Source: Terfezia claveryi
Lineage: Eukaryota; Ascomycota; Pezizomycetes; Pezizales; Pezizaceae
Assembly (NCBI GenBank): GCA_015179025.1
Contig: WHUX01000430.1
Span: 1 to 28,147, forward strand
Reading direction: 5' to 3'
DNA length: 28,147 nucleotides
Below are positions 1 through 10,171 of this stretch, one piece after another. Numbering within the stretch: position 1 is the stretch's first letter; the number at the start of each line of letters is the position of its first letter. Made by a program: the position numbers and the translations under genes. The notes under the pieces were generated by a model. That model was not told the DNA's origin, did not search any database, and saw nothing but the letters and a program-made list of their open reading frames with translations.

Positions 1-1236
1 ACGGTTCAAGTTTCATAAGAATCCGATTAATGGTTATATAGTTATACTCAGATTAATATGCTGACTATATGCATATATATGCTAGCTATATTAGCTATTG
101 CTCTGAAGTCTTGACATTACCCTGAATATTGAATTATTACCCTGAACTGCAGGAAAATAATTCGGTAAAAATAAATAAAAAAATGAAGCCATGAGGGTGC
201 ACTTTAGACCAAAGTGTATACGGTGACACTATAAGAAGTGCGCTCAGGACAGAGGCCAAAGGTAGGGCCAAAACATAAAGTTCTCCGGATTTAATGTTTC
301 AAGGTTCTATCTAGGCCTACTCTTCCTCCTGATTCCATTTCTGCAATCCTTTTTATGATCGGAGTTAAACTCATGGAGATATAAGACTTTTAATATGGTC
401 ATATTGGTTCATGAGGAGGTTTACTTATTATTGGTAATAACTCCATGAATAATTCAGGTATCGAGATAAACTAAGATTCTATAATCTTTTATGCGTTGAT
501 ACCTTTCCAATGGTAATCTATTTGTGACCCACGGTTCTCTATTCATAGGGTTATGTGCAGTCGAAAATTATTTTCAATGGACACTACACACTATTAAGTG
601 AATATTGTCGGAAATATAATTAGATGCCTTTGGATATTGTCGGATGGTAATTCGATAGTATCGGGGATTGGTAACGTATCTGAAATTGAATTTAGTTGTC
701 TCGGATAAGAATTCTTTAATGGGATAAGCGAGCTATAAGTGTAGTACATATAACATGCAGACATGGGAATATTCTCTACGTTCGGGTTAGTAACCTGTGA
801 CAATGAGTGCAGATAGCAACTGCATTAACAAAGGTGTAGATGGCATAACACTTAGGAAGAAATTCCAAGGTGACAGGTAGGCCCGCATTTTATAAAACAT
901 TTTTATCATAAGAATATCTACAAATACCACAGGATATAAATAGTACAAGTAGTTCCGGTTGAATTCATTCTACTACGAGCGAGTATTCGAAAGCAAGAGC
1001 ACCTTGAGTACACGAAGCCTACAAAGTTCTAAGTCTTATATTAACTTTACGTTCAAGCGACATAGGATTTATTTTGTGTTGTGAAATAAGATCCGTCATG
1101 AGGGACTAATGTTGGATTGAACTTTACTGCTATAGGATTGATATTCTGTGTTGCGGAATAGATATCGTTGCGGCAGCAAATTACGGCCGTCCTAATAGTT
1201 GCAAGAGCGCTATCAGTCAATAGGGCCCCCGTGACA
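1..1236 (+). mobile_element. Element A 5' LTR (left end cut by window)
   Basis: This LTR aligns throughout with the complete LTRs at 8668, 17181 and 23956, and lacks about the first 220 bases, which lie outside the window. It ends in CCCCCGTGACA, the inverted partner of the TGTCACGGGG start seen in complete copies. A TATA box is at 934-941, and CTACAAAGT at 1019-1027 is complementary to the site just downstream at 1239-1247. It shares the GCTGACTATATGC sequence variant with elements C and D, while B and the solo LTRs carry GCTGGCTATATGC, so A, C and D form one LTR subfamily. Its first TTACCCTGAA decamer is degraded. Confidence 0.93.
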
Positions 1237-1238
1237 TT

Positions 1239-1247
1239 ACTTTGTAG
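1239..1247 (+). promoter_or_regulatory. Putative self-priming primer-binding site of element A
   Basis: ACTTTGTAG begins 2 nt after the LTR end and is the exact reverse complement of CTACAAAGT at 1019-1027 in the same LTR. No TGG, the usual start of a tRNA-complementary site, is next to the LTR. Inferred role: minus-strand DNA priming by the folded-back 5' end of the RNA, as established for Tf1. Confidence 0.5.
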
Positions 1248-1288
1248 CTAGTGATTCTCATTATCATTTGCTATTATATACTCAAATC

Positions 1289-3370
1289 ATGTCTAGCTCA
1301 CAGACACCAAGAGGGCCTCGCCAGCCCTACCAACCCCTTACATTCCCAGATGTCACACCCCGTGCCAGCATACAAAGACCACACAATCTTCCTCAATCTA
1401 ATACAGATACGGAAGATAACCTTATTGATATCCCAATGGAGGATATTCTATCTCATGGGATGAAATACTCAAGACACCCTATATACTCTCCAGATGAGTT
1501 AACTACATTCCCACCTGGTTTATTAGAACGATTTGGACAACCTTCCCGAAGGCCTCCCGTTGAACAGCCAGTAATACATCATCATGACGTCCTACCTAGC
1601 TTTCACCACGCCCCATACGACCGTCTCAACCAAGTTTAAGCCAAGAAGAATATGACCAATTATTGGCTCACATTGTTCGAGATGGATCCATTGAGTTCGA
1701 CCGGTAACGAGCCGAGATTGCTGACCTTACAAGAGGTCTAACGCTCAAGCAAGCCTCCTAAAGAAGCTCAAGATGCTCACAGAGTTATTTTTGAAGGAGC
1801 AATGGCTACATATGAAGATCTAAAGTTGTTACGACAGCAGGTCACCGAGGAGGTAGCAGCCCTAAAAGGTCAAACAGAAGGACAAAAGGATGCAGTTAAA
1901 CGCTTAACTGTATCTATTAGTAAGGCATTAGAAAAGCAATGGGAGGAGTTAAGCAAGAAGCTCAAGTAGGACACAGAGGCAATAGTCGATGCAGCTAAGG
2001 TAGAGTTTGATGGTATCAAAGCGGATGTTGTCAAACTCCATGAATGGACACAGAAGGCGATCAAGCAAGAGCAAGATGATCGAATTCGCAGTTGTGAGAC
2101 TAATAAGAATCCGTAGAAGAACTCTCTCGTCAGATCTAGACTCACAAAAGGAAGCTCAAAGACCTACAAGAGCAACCACTCAGCCAACAATGTCCACTGA
2201 AACGTACTCGATCAATTGATAATGATATTGAAGATTTCATTATACGTGGTACTCGGACTGGTCTGTTACCACCCCCTCCGCCTCCACCATCACCTCCTCC
2301 ACAAAAGAAAACTCGAGTTCTTTCTGAGAAAAAAGAACCCCGAAACCTCCCCTACCACCGAAGTTCGATGGAACTTCAAGCAAGCTGAAGGAATTCTGAT
2401 GAAGGTAGACCACACCTTTGAACGCATGCCGCTAACATACTCTACTCATAGCGAAAAAATCCTGTTTGTAGCGGATCTACTTAGAGGAGATGCAAGCACT
2501 TGGTATTATGCAAATCAACATAAGCGAACACCATATGCCAACTCCGGATAGGTTAAATGGGACACGTTTAACATCTTGAAATGTGAATTCATTAACACAC
2601 ATCAGAACCAGCATAAGAAGCGGGATGCAAAGGTCTCTCTTCAGAAGGAATTCAGAAGAAAGGTAAGTTGATGAAAGATTTTATCGCTCGTGTCAGGGTT
2701 CATCAGTTGGTAGCGGAACTACCACGAGAACAGCTCTGGGAGCACCTGATTAGCAATTCAGCCTGAGACTCGGGCCCATATGGTCCGAGTCAGTACTGAC
2801 AAGGACATTCTCGATAAGGTGCCAGTAAGTACAGAAATGTGCTTTCAGGCTATTGCTAATGCCGGGTCTCAGGTTGAGTATAAGAAGGTTAGGGAGGCAC
2901 ATGCACAGAGCCAGTTCCATCAAAAACAACAGGCTGCTGGTGTGAACAAGGAGGTACCCAACACTCCAAGACTGCCGAAAAGAAGTCCAAAACCTCAAAG
3001 ACCGAATTACCAAGCCCAAGCAAAAGGCAAAAACCAAGCCTGATGCTAAAGCTAAATCCAAGTCAGATACTCCTTCCAAGAAAGCCAAAGAGCCTGGCCA
3101 AGATAGCGTTACATATGCTATGAGACAGGCTCGAAAGATAGACGGACAGTGCATCAAGTGTGGGGACAAAACTCACATGATGGGTAACTGTTCTATCGGT
3201 TGGAAGGTTACGGATAAACAAAGGGAAAGGGAAAGGGAAAGGGAAAGGAGGAAGTTAAGAAAGTGGCAACAGTGTCTGCAGGAGCGGCTGTGGTAGCGCC
3301 ACTTGAGGTTCAGTTTGGGCACATTATTAGTGAGGATAAGTTGGATTATGGGGAGAATTCAGACTATTAG
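1289..3370 (+). pseudogene. gag: Element A gag (capsid/nucleocapsid), degraded
   Basis: This is the structural polyprotein that would assemble the cytoplasmic virus-like particle. The start ATG at 1289 (MSSSQTPRGPRQPYQP) is shared with the B and D copies. Order: a polar N-terminal region, a charged coiled-coil-like region (about 1800-2200), a proline run near 2270-2300 (interrupted by Ser), a Ty3-type capsid domain (about 2330-2900), a Lys-rich tail, and a CCHC knuckle near 3150-3190 (CIKCGDKTHMMGNC). The frame is broken repeatedly: the first open stretch ends at 1639, there is a frameshift near 2646, and another just before a GGGAAA run. The gene ends at TAG 3368-3370, the same stop as in B and D. 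Not translatable as written. Confidence 0.9.
3223..3247 (+). repeat. GGGAAA microsatellite in the gag C-terminal region
   Basis: About four GGGAAA hexamers sit where B and D encode an irregular Lys/Gly-rich tail (KGKGKGKEE in D). In A the run is purer and longer, probably by replication slippage, and it follows a one-base loss that puts it in another frame. Confidence 0.75.
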
Positions 3371-3411
3371 GAATGCAAGCTATCTAGTATGTCAAGTCGG
3401 ATAGTCTCGTA
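3368..3411 (+). promoter_or_regulatory. Element A gag stop and decayed readthrough stem
   Basis: TAG at 3368-3370 matches the gag stops of B and D. The downstream stem (3374-3384 with 3400-3411) keeps a core of six pairs including one G-U. Two G-to-A changes at 3377-3378 create mismatches, so the structure is weaker here than in D. Confidence 0.45.
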
Positions 3412-4480
3412 GGATTGGTTTTCTATTTGTGTTATAAGGAATGACATCTCTGTTGGCAGTTGGAAGGAGGAATATGAAGGGGAACTTATGGATATTGACC
3501 CTGTTTTAATTAGTTCTGTTTCTCGCAATTTGTCTTCTTCTGCTATTTCTTCTCTTTCTTTATCAAATAAAAACACAAAAAAAGGGAGAAAAGGAAAAGC
3601 TGATAATAAGGTGGCTCCTCATATTGGTTCACTCAAAAAAAGACCATGAAAGGTGGCAGTGCCGGATATTTCATTGGATGGAATTAAGGATCTCTCTTTG
3701 GCAAGAAAATCGGGTAAGAAGGTATTGAAGCTAGAAGGATTGAAATTTCTTATCTCTGTTAAGTTATCTTGGATATACGTAGGAAATAAACGCGAAATTT
3801 CCATTAATGCTTTGGTTAATACTGGCGCAGAAGCCACGATTTTTAATTCTTCTTTTGTTGAACAGATGATACTGTCTTGGGTTAAGAGGGAGAAAAGACT
3901 GAGATTAGAGAGCGCCGACGGCTCGATTCTCAAGAGGTCTGGCACATGCAGGTTCAGAACCTGCAGATGGAGGTCCCAGATGCAAGATCGGGAGAAACAA
4001 AACTCTTGACCTGGTAATGGAGGTTGTGTGCCTTGAACCAGGTCTTCCACTCATTTTGGGAATGGATTGGATTAAAGCCAATTATGATAAGCTACGGGTC
4101 ACTACTCCTTATGGACTCGAGCTAAAAAGAGCGTTGGAAATTGAGGAGGTTACGGATTTCACTGACTTTGACGAAGTACTTGCAGAGACTCAATATGCGG
4201 ATTAATTGAAATAGGGGAATAGGATTATCAGAAGTTCACTAATGGAGATGTTCGCAAAGTTATGAAAATAACAGCGACTGAAAATATCCATAAACTTGCT
4301 GATCGATTGCCAACATAGTACAGGGATTTTGTAAAAATCTTTGGAAAGGAGTTGCAATCTACCCTTCCCATGCACGGTCCACAAGAATGACAATTGAGTT
4401 AGAAGAAGAAAAGAGTCCCCCATCAGGAAAACTATACCCCCTCTCCCCTGATGAACTGGAGCTTCTCAAAGAATACCTAG
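3371..4480 (+). pseudogene. pol: Element A pol 5' part: protease and linker to RT, degraded
   Basis: This is the start of the pol reading frame, directly after the gag TAG. It runs through MDIDPVLISSVSRN (from 3488), a Lys-rich linker, the aspartic protease, and the ILGMDWIKANYDKLR stretch to the first residues of RT (KLYPLSPDELELLKEYL). The protease would release mature Gag and Pol inside the particle. Its DTGA active site (as in B and D) reads NTGA here, with AAT at 3818-3820. This GAT-to-AAT change fits a C-to-T event on the other strand and would abolish catalysis. One-base indels near 3995 and 4200 and new stops (TAG at 4317-4319) break the frame. The gene is split at 4481 by a solo LTR and resumes at 8148. 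Confidence 0.9.
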
Positions 4481-5089
4481 TGTCACAGGGGCCCTATTAA
4501 CAGATAGCGCTCTTGCAACTATTAGGACAGCCATAATTTCCTGCCGCAACGATATCTATTCCGCAACACAGAATATCAATTCTATAGCAGTAAAGTTTAG
4601 TCCAACAGTAGTTTCTCACGACAGATCTTATTTCGCAACACAAAATAAATCCTATGTTGCTTAAATGTAAAGTTAACTCAAGACTTAGAACTTTGTAGGC
4701 TTCTTATACTTAAAGTGCTCTTGCTTTCGAATACTCACTTGTGGTAGAATGAATTCAACCGGAACTACTTGCACTATTTATATCCCGCGGTGGTTGTAGA
4801 TATTCTTATGATAAAAATATTTTATAAAACGCGGACCTACCTGTCACCTTAAAATTTCTTCCTAAGTGTTATGCCATCTACACCTTTGTTAATGCAGTTG
4901 CTATCTGCACTCGTAGTCATAGGTTACTAACCCGAATGTAGAGAATATTCCATGTCTGCATGTTATACATACTTCGCTTATAGCTCGCTTATCCCATTAG
5001 AGAATTCTTATCCGAGACAACTAAATTTAATTTCAGATACATTACCAATCCCCGATACTATCGAATTACCATCCGACAATATCTAAAGG

Positions 5090-7293
5090 TATCACGGGGT
5101 GACATCCAGCCCTACCAAAAGTACTTGGGCCCTTATAGAACGACCCTAGAATCTATATGGACTCTAGGTACACTCTTAGTAGTGTAGTGCAAATGTTTCT
5201 AATACTTATCTATAAGAGTTAAGTATATGAAACGGATATGAACCTCGGAGTGGTTTATAATCATCCTAGATGGTTAAGACCCTTATGGAACGTCCATAGA
5301 CCCTTAAGGGAGCTACAGTTTAAGTTTCCTAAGTAACCGATTAATGGTTCAATAGTTATACCCAGATCAATATGCTGGCTATATGCATACATATACTAGC
5401 TAATAGCTGTTACCCTGAAGTCTTGGCATTACCCTGAATATTGAATTATTACCCTGAACTGTAGGAAAATAATTCGGTAAAAATAAATAAAAAAATGAAG
5501 GCATGAGGGCGCACTTTAGACCAAAGTGCGTCCGGTGACACTACAAGGGAGTGCGCCCAAGACAGAGGCTAAAGGTAGGGCCAAAACATAAAGTTCTGCG
5601 AATTTAATGTTTCAAGGTTCTATCTAGGCCTACTCTTCGTCCTGATTCCATTTCTGCAATCCCTTTTATGATCGGAGTTAAACTCATGGAGACATAAGAC
5701 TTTTAATATGGTCATATAGGTCCACAAGGAGGTTTACTTATTATTGGTAATAACTCCATCAATAATTTGGGTATCGAGATAAACTAAGATTCTATAATCT
5801 TCTATGCGTTGATACCTTTCCAATGGTAATCCACTTGTGACCCACGGTTCTCTATTCATAGAGTTATGTGCAGTTGAAAATTATTTTCAATGGACACTAG
5901 ACACTATTAAGTGAATATTGCCGGAAATATAATTAGATACCTTCGGATATTGTCGGATGGTAATTCGATAGTATCGGGGATTGGTAATGTATCTGAGATT
6001 GAATTTAGTTGTTTCGGATAAGAATTCTTTAATGGGATAAGCGAGCTATAAGCGAAGTATATATAACATACAGACATGTGTAAGGAATACTTGTTTTTCT
6101 CCTTACTATAAGTCTTGTTTGAACGTTGGAATCTCTTTGGCTATTTTTAGGATTTTCTTTATCTAATGTTTAGGACGTATTTACTTGTTTAGGTATTTCC
6201 CTCAGTTGGATTAGTATATGGATTAATCATGTATTAGTGTTGTCTTCTTTAGCACATTATCTCTTTTTTTTATCACTGACTCATTACTGACATGTTTTAT
6301 ATGGTCAGCAAGCTAACCACTTTCTCCTGTTCCAGTTGCCTATCTTGTTCGGCAACTAATATCATGTCTTATTCTCTATTCTATTGTCAGCCTCGTTTCT
6401 ATTACTTTCTCTGGCGTCATCTATGATACAGAATGTATCTAGAATGAGCCATCTTGTATCCATTATGATCAGGTATTATAATGAGTCTTGATGATTGTCC
6501 TTACATGAGTTCGTTTAGACTCATAGCCTCAGAAATCTAGTGTCTATTAAAGACCTTATTTCCGCGGCCTCTAGATAGGACAGGATCTCTTTCAGTACTA
6601 TCTAGTCGAGCAACATCAGAATATACAAGCTACACCGGTAATATTTTTTCTCCAGATCTCCGTGACTCTCCCGAACACCCCCCCCCAAATACACCAACAG
6701 CCAGCCGCATTTTGGGACTCCTGTATAGGACCTAGACAGTGTGCTTAGCTGCCCAACCACGTTGGTAGAGCTGTGTTCATCTCAGGAACACCTCTACTAA
6801 CTTGGCCCACACTTACAATATGGGAATATTCTCTATGTTCAGGTTAGTAACCTGTGACAATGAGTGCAGATAGCAACTGCATTAATAAAGGTGTGGATGG
6901 CATAACACTTAGGAAGAAATTCCAAGGTGACAGGTAGGCCCGCGTTTTATAAAATATTTTTATCATAAGAATATCTACGAACACCGCAGAATATGAATAG
7001 TGCAAGTAGTTCCAGTTGAATTTATTCTACCAGCAGCGAGTATTCGAAAGCAAGAGCACATTGAGTATACGAAGCCTATGAAGTTCTAAGTCTTGAGTTA
7101 ACTTTACATTTAAGCGACATAGGATTTATTTTGTGTTGTGAAATAATATCCGTCATGAGGAACTACTGTTGGACTAAACTTTATTGCTATAGGATTGATA
7201 TTCTGTGTTGCAGAATAGATATCGTTGCGGCAGGAAATTATGGCCATCCTAATAGTTGCAAGAGCACTATCTATTAATAGGGACCCCGTGACA
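5090..7293 (+). mobile_element. Solo LTR (family I, plus strand) nested in the minus-strand LTR
   Basis: This is a second family-I LTR, net 1460 bp once the nested 739-bp insertion and its 5-bp duplication are removed. The flanking duplications are AAAGG (5085-5089) and GAAGG (7294-7298), one G-to-A difference. Its first bases are TATCACGGGG instead of TGTCACGGGG, again G-to-A, so the canonical TG terminus is lost. The minus-strand LTR resumes at 7299. Confidence 0.93.
6079..6817 (+). mobile_element. Solo LTR of a second family (LTR-II), innermost insertion
   Basis: This 739-bp sequence starts TGTAAGGAATAC and ends CACACTTACA, with 6-bp inverted ends. It interrupts the family-I LTR between ACATG (6074-6078) and ATATG (6818-6822), a 5-bp duplication with one C-to-T difference. 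The same sequence occurs reversed at 15093-15828. TG...CA ends, 5-bp duplications and the absence of coding sequence support a solo LTR. No full-length parent is in the window, so the superfamily is unknown. It contains a C-tract near 6678-6687 and the hairpin GTGTTC...GAACAC near its 3' end. Confidence 0.82.
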
Positions 7294-8147
7294 GAAGGTA
7301 TCTAATTATATTTCCAGCAATATTCACTTAATAGTGTCTAGTATCCATTGAAAATGTTTTTCAACTGCACATAACCCTATGAATAGAGAACCGTGGGTCA
7401 CAAGTAGATTACCATTGGAAAAGTATCAACGCACAAAAGATTATAGAATCTTAGTTTATCTCGATACCCAAATTATTTACGGAGTTATTATCAATAATAA
7501 GTAAACCTCCTTGTGGACCTATATGACCACATTAAAAGTCTTATATCTCCATGAGTTTAACTTCGATCATAAAAAGGATTGCAGAAATGGAATCAGGACG
7601 AAGAGTAGGCCTAGATAGAACCTTGAAACATTAAATCCAGGGAACTTTATGTTTTGGCCCTACCTTTGGCCTCTGTTCTGGGCGCACTCCCTTGTAGTGT
7701 CACCAGACGCACTTTGGTCTAAAGTGCGCCCTCATGGCTTCATTTTTTTATTTATTTTTACCGAATTATTTTTCTGCAGTTCAGGGTAATAATTCAATAT
7801 TCAGAGTAACGCCAAGACTTCAGGGTAACAGCTATTAGCTAGTATATGTATGCATATAGCCAGCATATTGATCTGGGTATAACTATTGAACCATTAATCG
7901 GATTCTTATGAAACTTAAACCGTAGCTCCCTCAAGGGTCTATGGACGTTCCATAAGTGTCTTAACCATCTAGGATGATTATAAAACACTCTGAGGTTCAT
8001 ACCCGTTTCATATACTTAACTCTATGGATAAGTATTAGAAATGTTTGCACCATACTGCTAAGAGTGTACCTAGAGTTCATGTAGATTCTAGGGTCGTTCT
8101 ATAAGGGCCCAAGTACCTTTAGTAGGGCTGGATGTCACCCCGTGACA

Positions 8148-8667
8148 CCTAGATGAGATGCTCCGAACCGGCAAGATAAAACCGAGCAAAAGCAGTGCTG
8201 GCGCTCCTATATTCTTCGCCAAATAGCCAAATGACTTGCTCAGAATAGTCGTAGACTATAGAGGGCTCAATACCATAACCAAAAAAAACAAGTATCCCCT
8301 ACCACTTGTGACTACCCTAATGGAACAAGTTGGTACTTCACAGGTTTTCTCCAAACTCAATCTCAAACTCGGGTTTAACCTACTCAGAATAGCAGCCGGA
8401 GATGAGTGGAAAACAGCATTCAAGACAAGATATGGCTTATACGAATATACGGTTATGCCTTTTGGGCTAACTAATGCACCATCTGTTTTTAGCGATATGT
8501 TAACAATATTCTATCGGAACGAATTAACCAAGGAATAGTTTTATACATTGATGATATCCTCATTTATACCCAAACAAAGGAATAACATGTCGAGCTCGTC
8601 CGTTGGGTGCTGCAGAAACTAACAGAGAATAACCTGTGTGTCAACATAGACAAGTATATCTTCCATG
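8148..8667 (+). pseudogene. pol: Element A RT fragment, continued and truncated by element B
   Basis: This resumes the RT of element A exactly where the solo LTR split it and would belong to a replication polymerase. Visible features: AGAPIFFAK-like N-terminal sequence, LRIVVDYRGLN, the KLNLKLG segment in which the first catalytic Asp (KLDLKLG in B) has become Asn (AAT at 8359-8361), the GDEWKTAFKTRYG block, VMPFGLTNAP, and YIDD at 8544-8555. A one-base loss near 8493 puts YIDD in another frame. The sequence stops abruptly at CTTCCATG (8667), where B's 5' LTR begins. The rest of A's RT, RNase H and integrase are not found downstream of B. Confidence 0.92.
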
Positions 8668-10119
8668 TGTCACGGGGTGACATCCATCCCTACCAAAGGT
8701 ACTTGGGCCCTTATAGAACGACCCTAGAATCTATATGGACTCTAGGTACACTCTTAGTAGTGTGGTGCAAACGTTTCTAATACTTATCTATAAGAGTTAA
8801 GTATATAAAACGGGTATGAACCTCGGAGTGGTTTATAATCATCCTAGATGGTTAAGACCCTTATGGAGCGTCCATAGACCCTTAAGGGAGCTACGGTTTA
8901 AGTTTCATAAGTATCTGATTAATGGTTCAATAGTTATACTCAGATCAATATGCTGGCTATATGCATACATATACTAGCTATTAGCTGTTACCCTGAAGTC
9001 TTGGCGTTACCCTGAATTGCTAATTATTACCCTGAACTTAAGGAAAATAATTCGGTAAAAATAACTAAAAAAATGAAGGACCGAGGGCGCACTTTAGACC
9101 AAAGTGCGTCCGGTGACACTATAAGGGAGTGCGCTCAGGACAGAGGCCAAAGGTAGGGCTAAAACATAATGTTCTCCGAATTTAATGTTTTAAGGTTCTA
9201 TCTAGGCCACTCTTCGTCCTGATTCTATTTCTGCAATCCTTTTTATGATCGGAGTTAAACTCAGGAGATATAAGACTTTTAATATGGTCATATAGGTTAC
9301 GAGGAGGTTTACTTATTATTGGTAATAACTCTGTGAATAATTCGGGTATCAAGATAAACTAAGATTCTATAATCTTCTATGCGTTGATACCTTTCCAATG
9401 GTAATCTACTTGTGACCCACGGTTCTCTATTCATAGAGTTATGTGCAGTCGAAAATTATTTTCAATGGACACTAACACTATTAAGTGAATATTGCCGGAA
9501 ACATAATTAGATGCCTTCAGATATTGTCGGATGGTAATTCGATAGTATCGAGGATTGGTAACGTATCTGAAATTGAATTTAGTTGTCTCGGATAAGAATT
9601 CTTTAATGAGATAAGCGAGCTATAAGCAAAGTATTATAACATGTAGACATGGGAATATTCTCTACGTTCGGGTTAGTAACCTATGACAACGAGTGTAGAT
9701 AGCAACTGCATTAACAAAGGTGTGGATGGCATAACACTTAGGAAGAAATTCCAAGGTGACAGGTAGGCCCGCGTTTTATAAAATATTTTTATCATAAGAA
9801 TATCTACAAACACCGCGGATATAAATAGTGCACGTAGTTCCGGTTGAATTCATTCTACCACTAGCGAGTATCGAAAGCAAGAGCACCTTGGTACACGAAG
9901 CCTACAAAGTTCTAAGTCTTAAGTTAACTTTACGTTCAAGCGACATAGGATTTATTTTGTATTGCGAAATAAGATCCGTCGTAAGGGACTATCGTTAGAT
10001 TGAACTTTACTGCTATAGGATTGATATTCTGTGTTGCGGAATAGATATCGTTGCGGCAGCAAATTACGGCAGTCCTAATAGTTGCAAGAGCGCTATCAGT
10101 CAATAGGGCCCCCGTGACA
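8668..10119 (+). mobile_element. Element B 5' LTR
   Basis: This is a 1452-bp LTR starting TGTCACGGGG and ending CCCCCGTGACA, with perfect 10-bp inverted ends. Its TATA box ATATAAAT is at 9819-9826 and the predicted RNA 5' region CTACAAAGT at 9902-9910. The three TTACCCTGAA decamers lie near 8988-9037. It would drive transcription of B from within U3. Confidence 0.94.
9819..9826 (+). promoter_or_regulatory. TATA box of element B 5' LTR
   Basis: ATATAAAT sits about 83 bases upstream of the CTACAAAGT motif that self-priming predicts to be the RNA start. It is kept in A (934-941) and D (25111-25118). Confidence 0.55.
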
Positions 10120-10121
10120 TT

Positions 10122-10130
10122 ACTTTGTAG
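10122..10130 (+). promoter_or_regulatory. Putative self-priming primer-binding site of element B
   Basis: ACTTTGTAG lies 2 nt after the 5' LTR and is the exact reverse complement of 9902-9910 in that LTR. Its spacing and sequence are identical in A and D. Confidence 0.55.
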
Positions 10131-10171
10131 CCAGTGATTCTCGTTATCATTTGCTATTATACTCTCAAATC

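Larger units (their letters stand above)
4481..8147 (-). mobile_element. Solo LTR (family I, minus strand) inserted in element A RT
   Basis: This is a complete family-I LTR in reverse orientation, with no internal region attached. It is bounded by TGTCAC at 4481 and GTGACA at 8147 and flanked by identical 5-bp duplications CCTAG (4476-4480 and 8148-8152). The uninterrupted A sequence across the join, GAATACCTAGATGAG, is present in element B near 13367. Net length is about 1458 bp after removing the nested insertion at 5090-7293. It probably arose by recombination between the two LTRs of a full element. Confidence 0.95.

Noticed and set aside
594..803. A 69-codon minus-strand ORF inside the LTR, also open at 18004-18213 and 24772-24981
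   Set aside because: It is antisense within a non-coding LTR and broken in other copies. Similarity among copies is explained by LTR homology, and it shows no codon-level sign of selection.
1237..1290. Conventional tRNA primer-binding site after the LTR
   Set aside because: There is no TGG adjacent to the LTR end. The sequence fits self-complementarity better, though an internal tRNA match cannot be ruled out without the host tRNA set.
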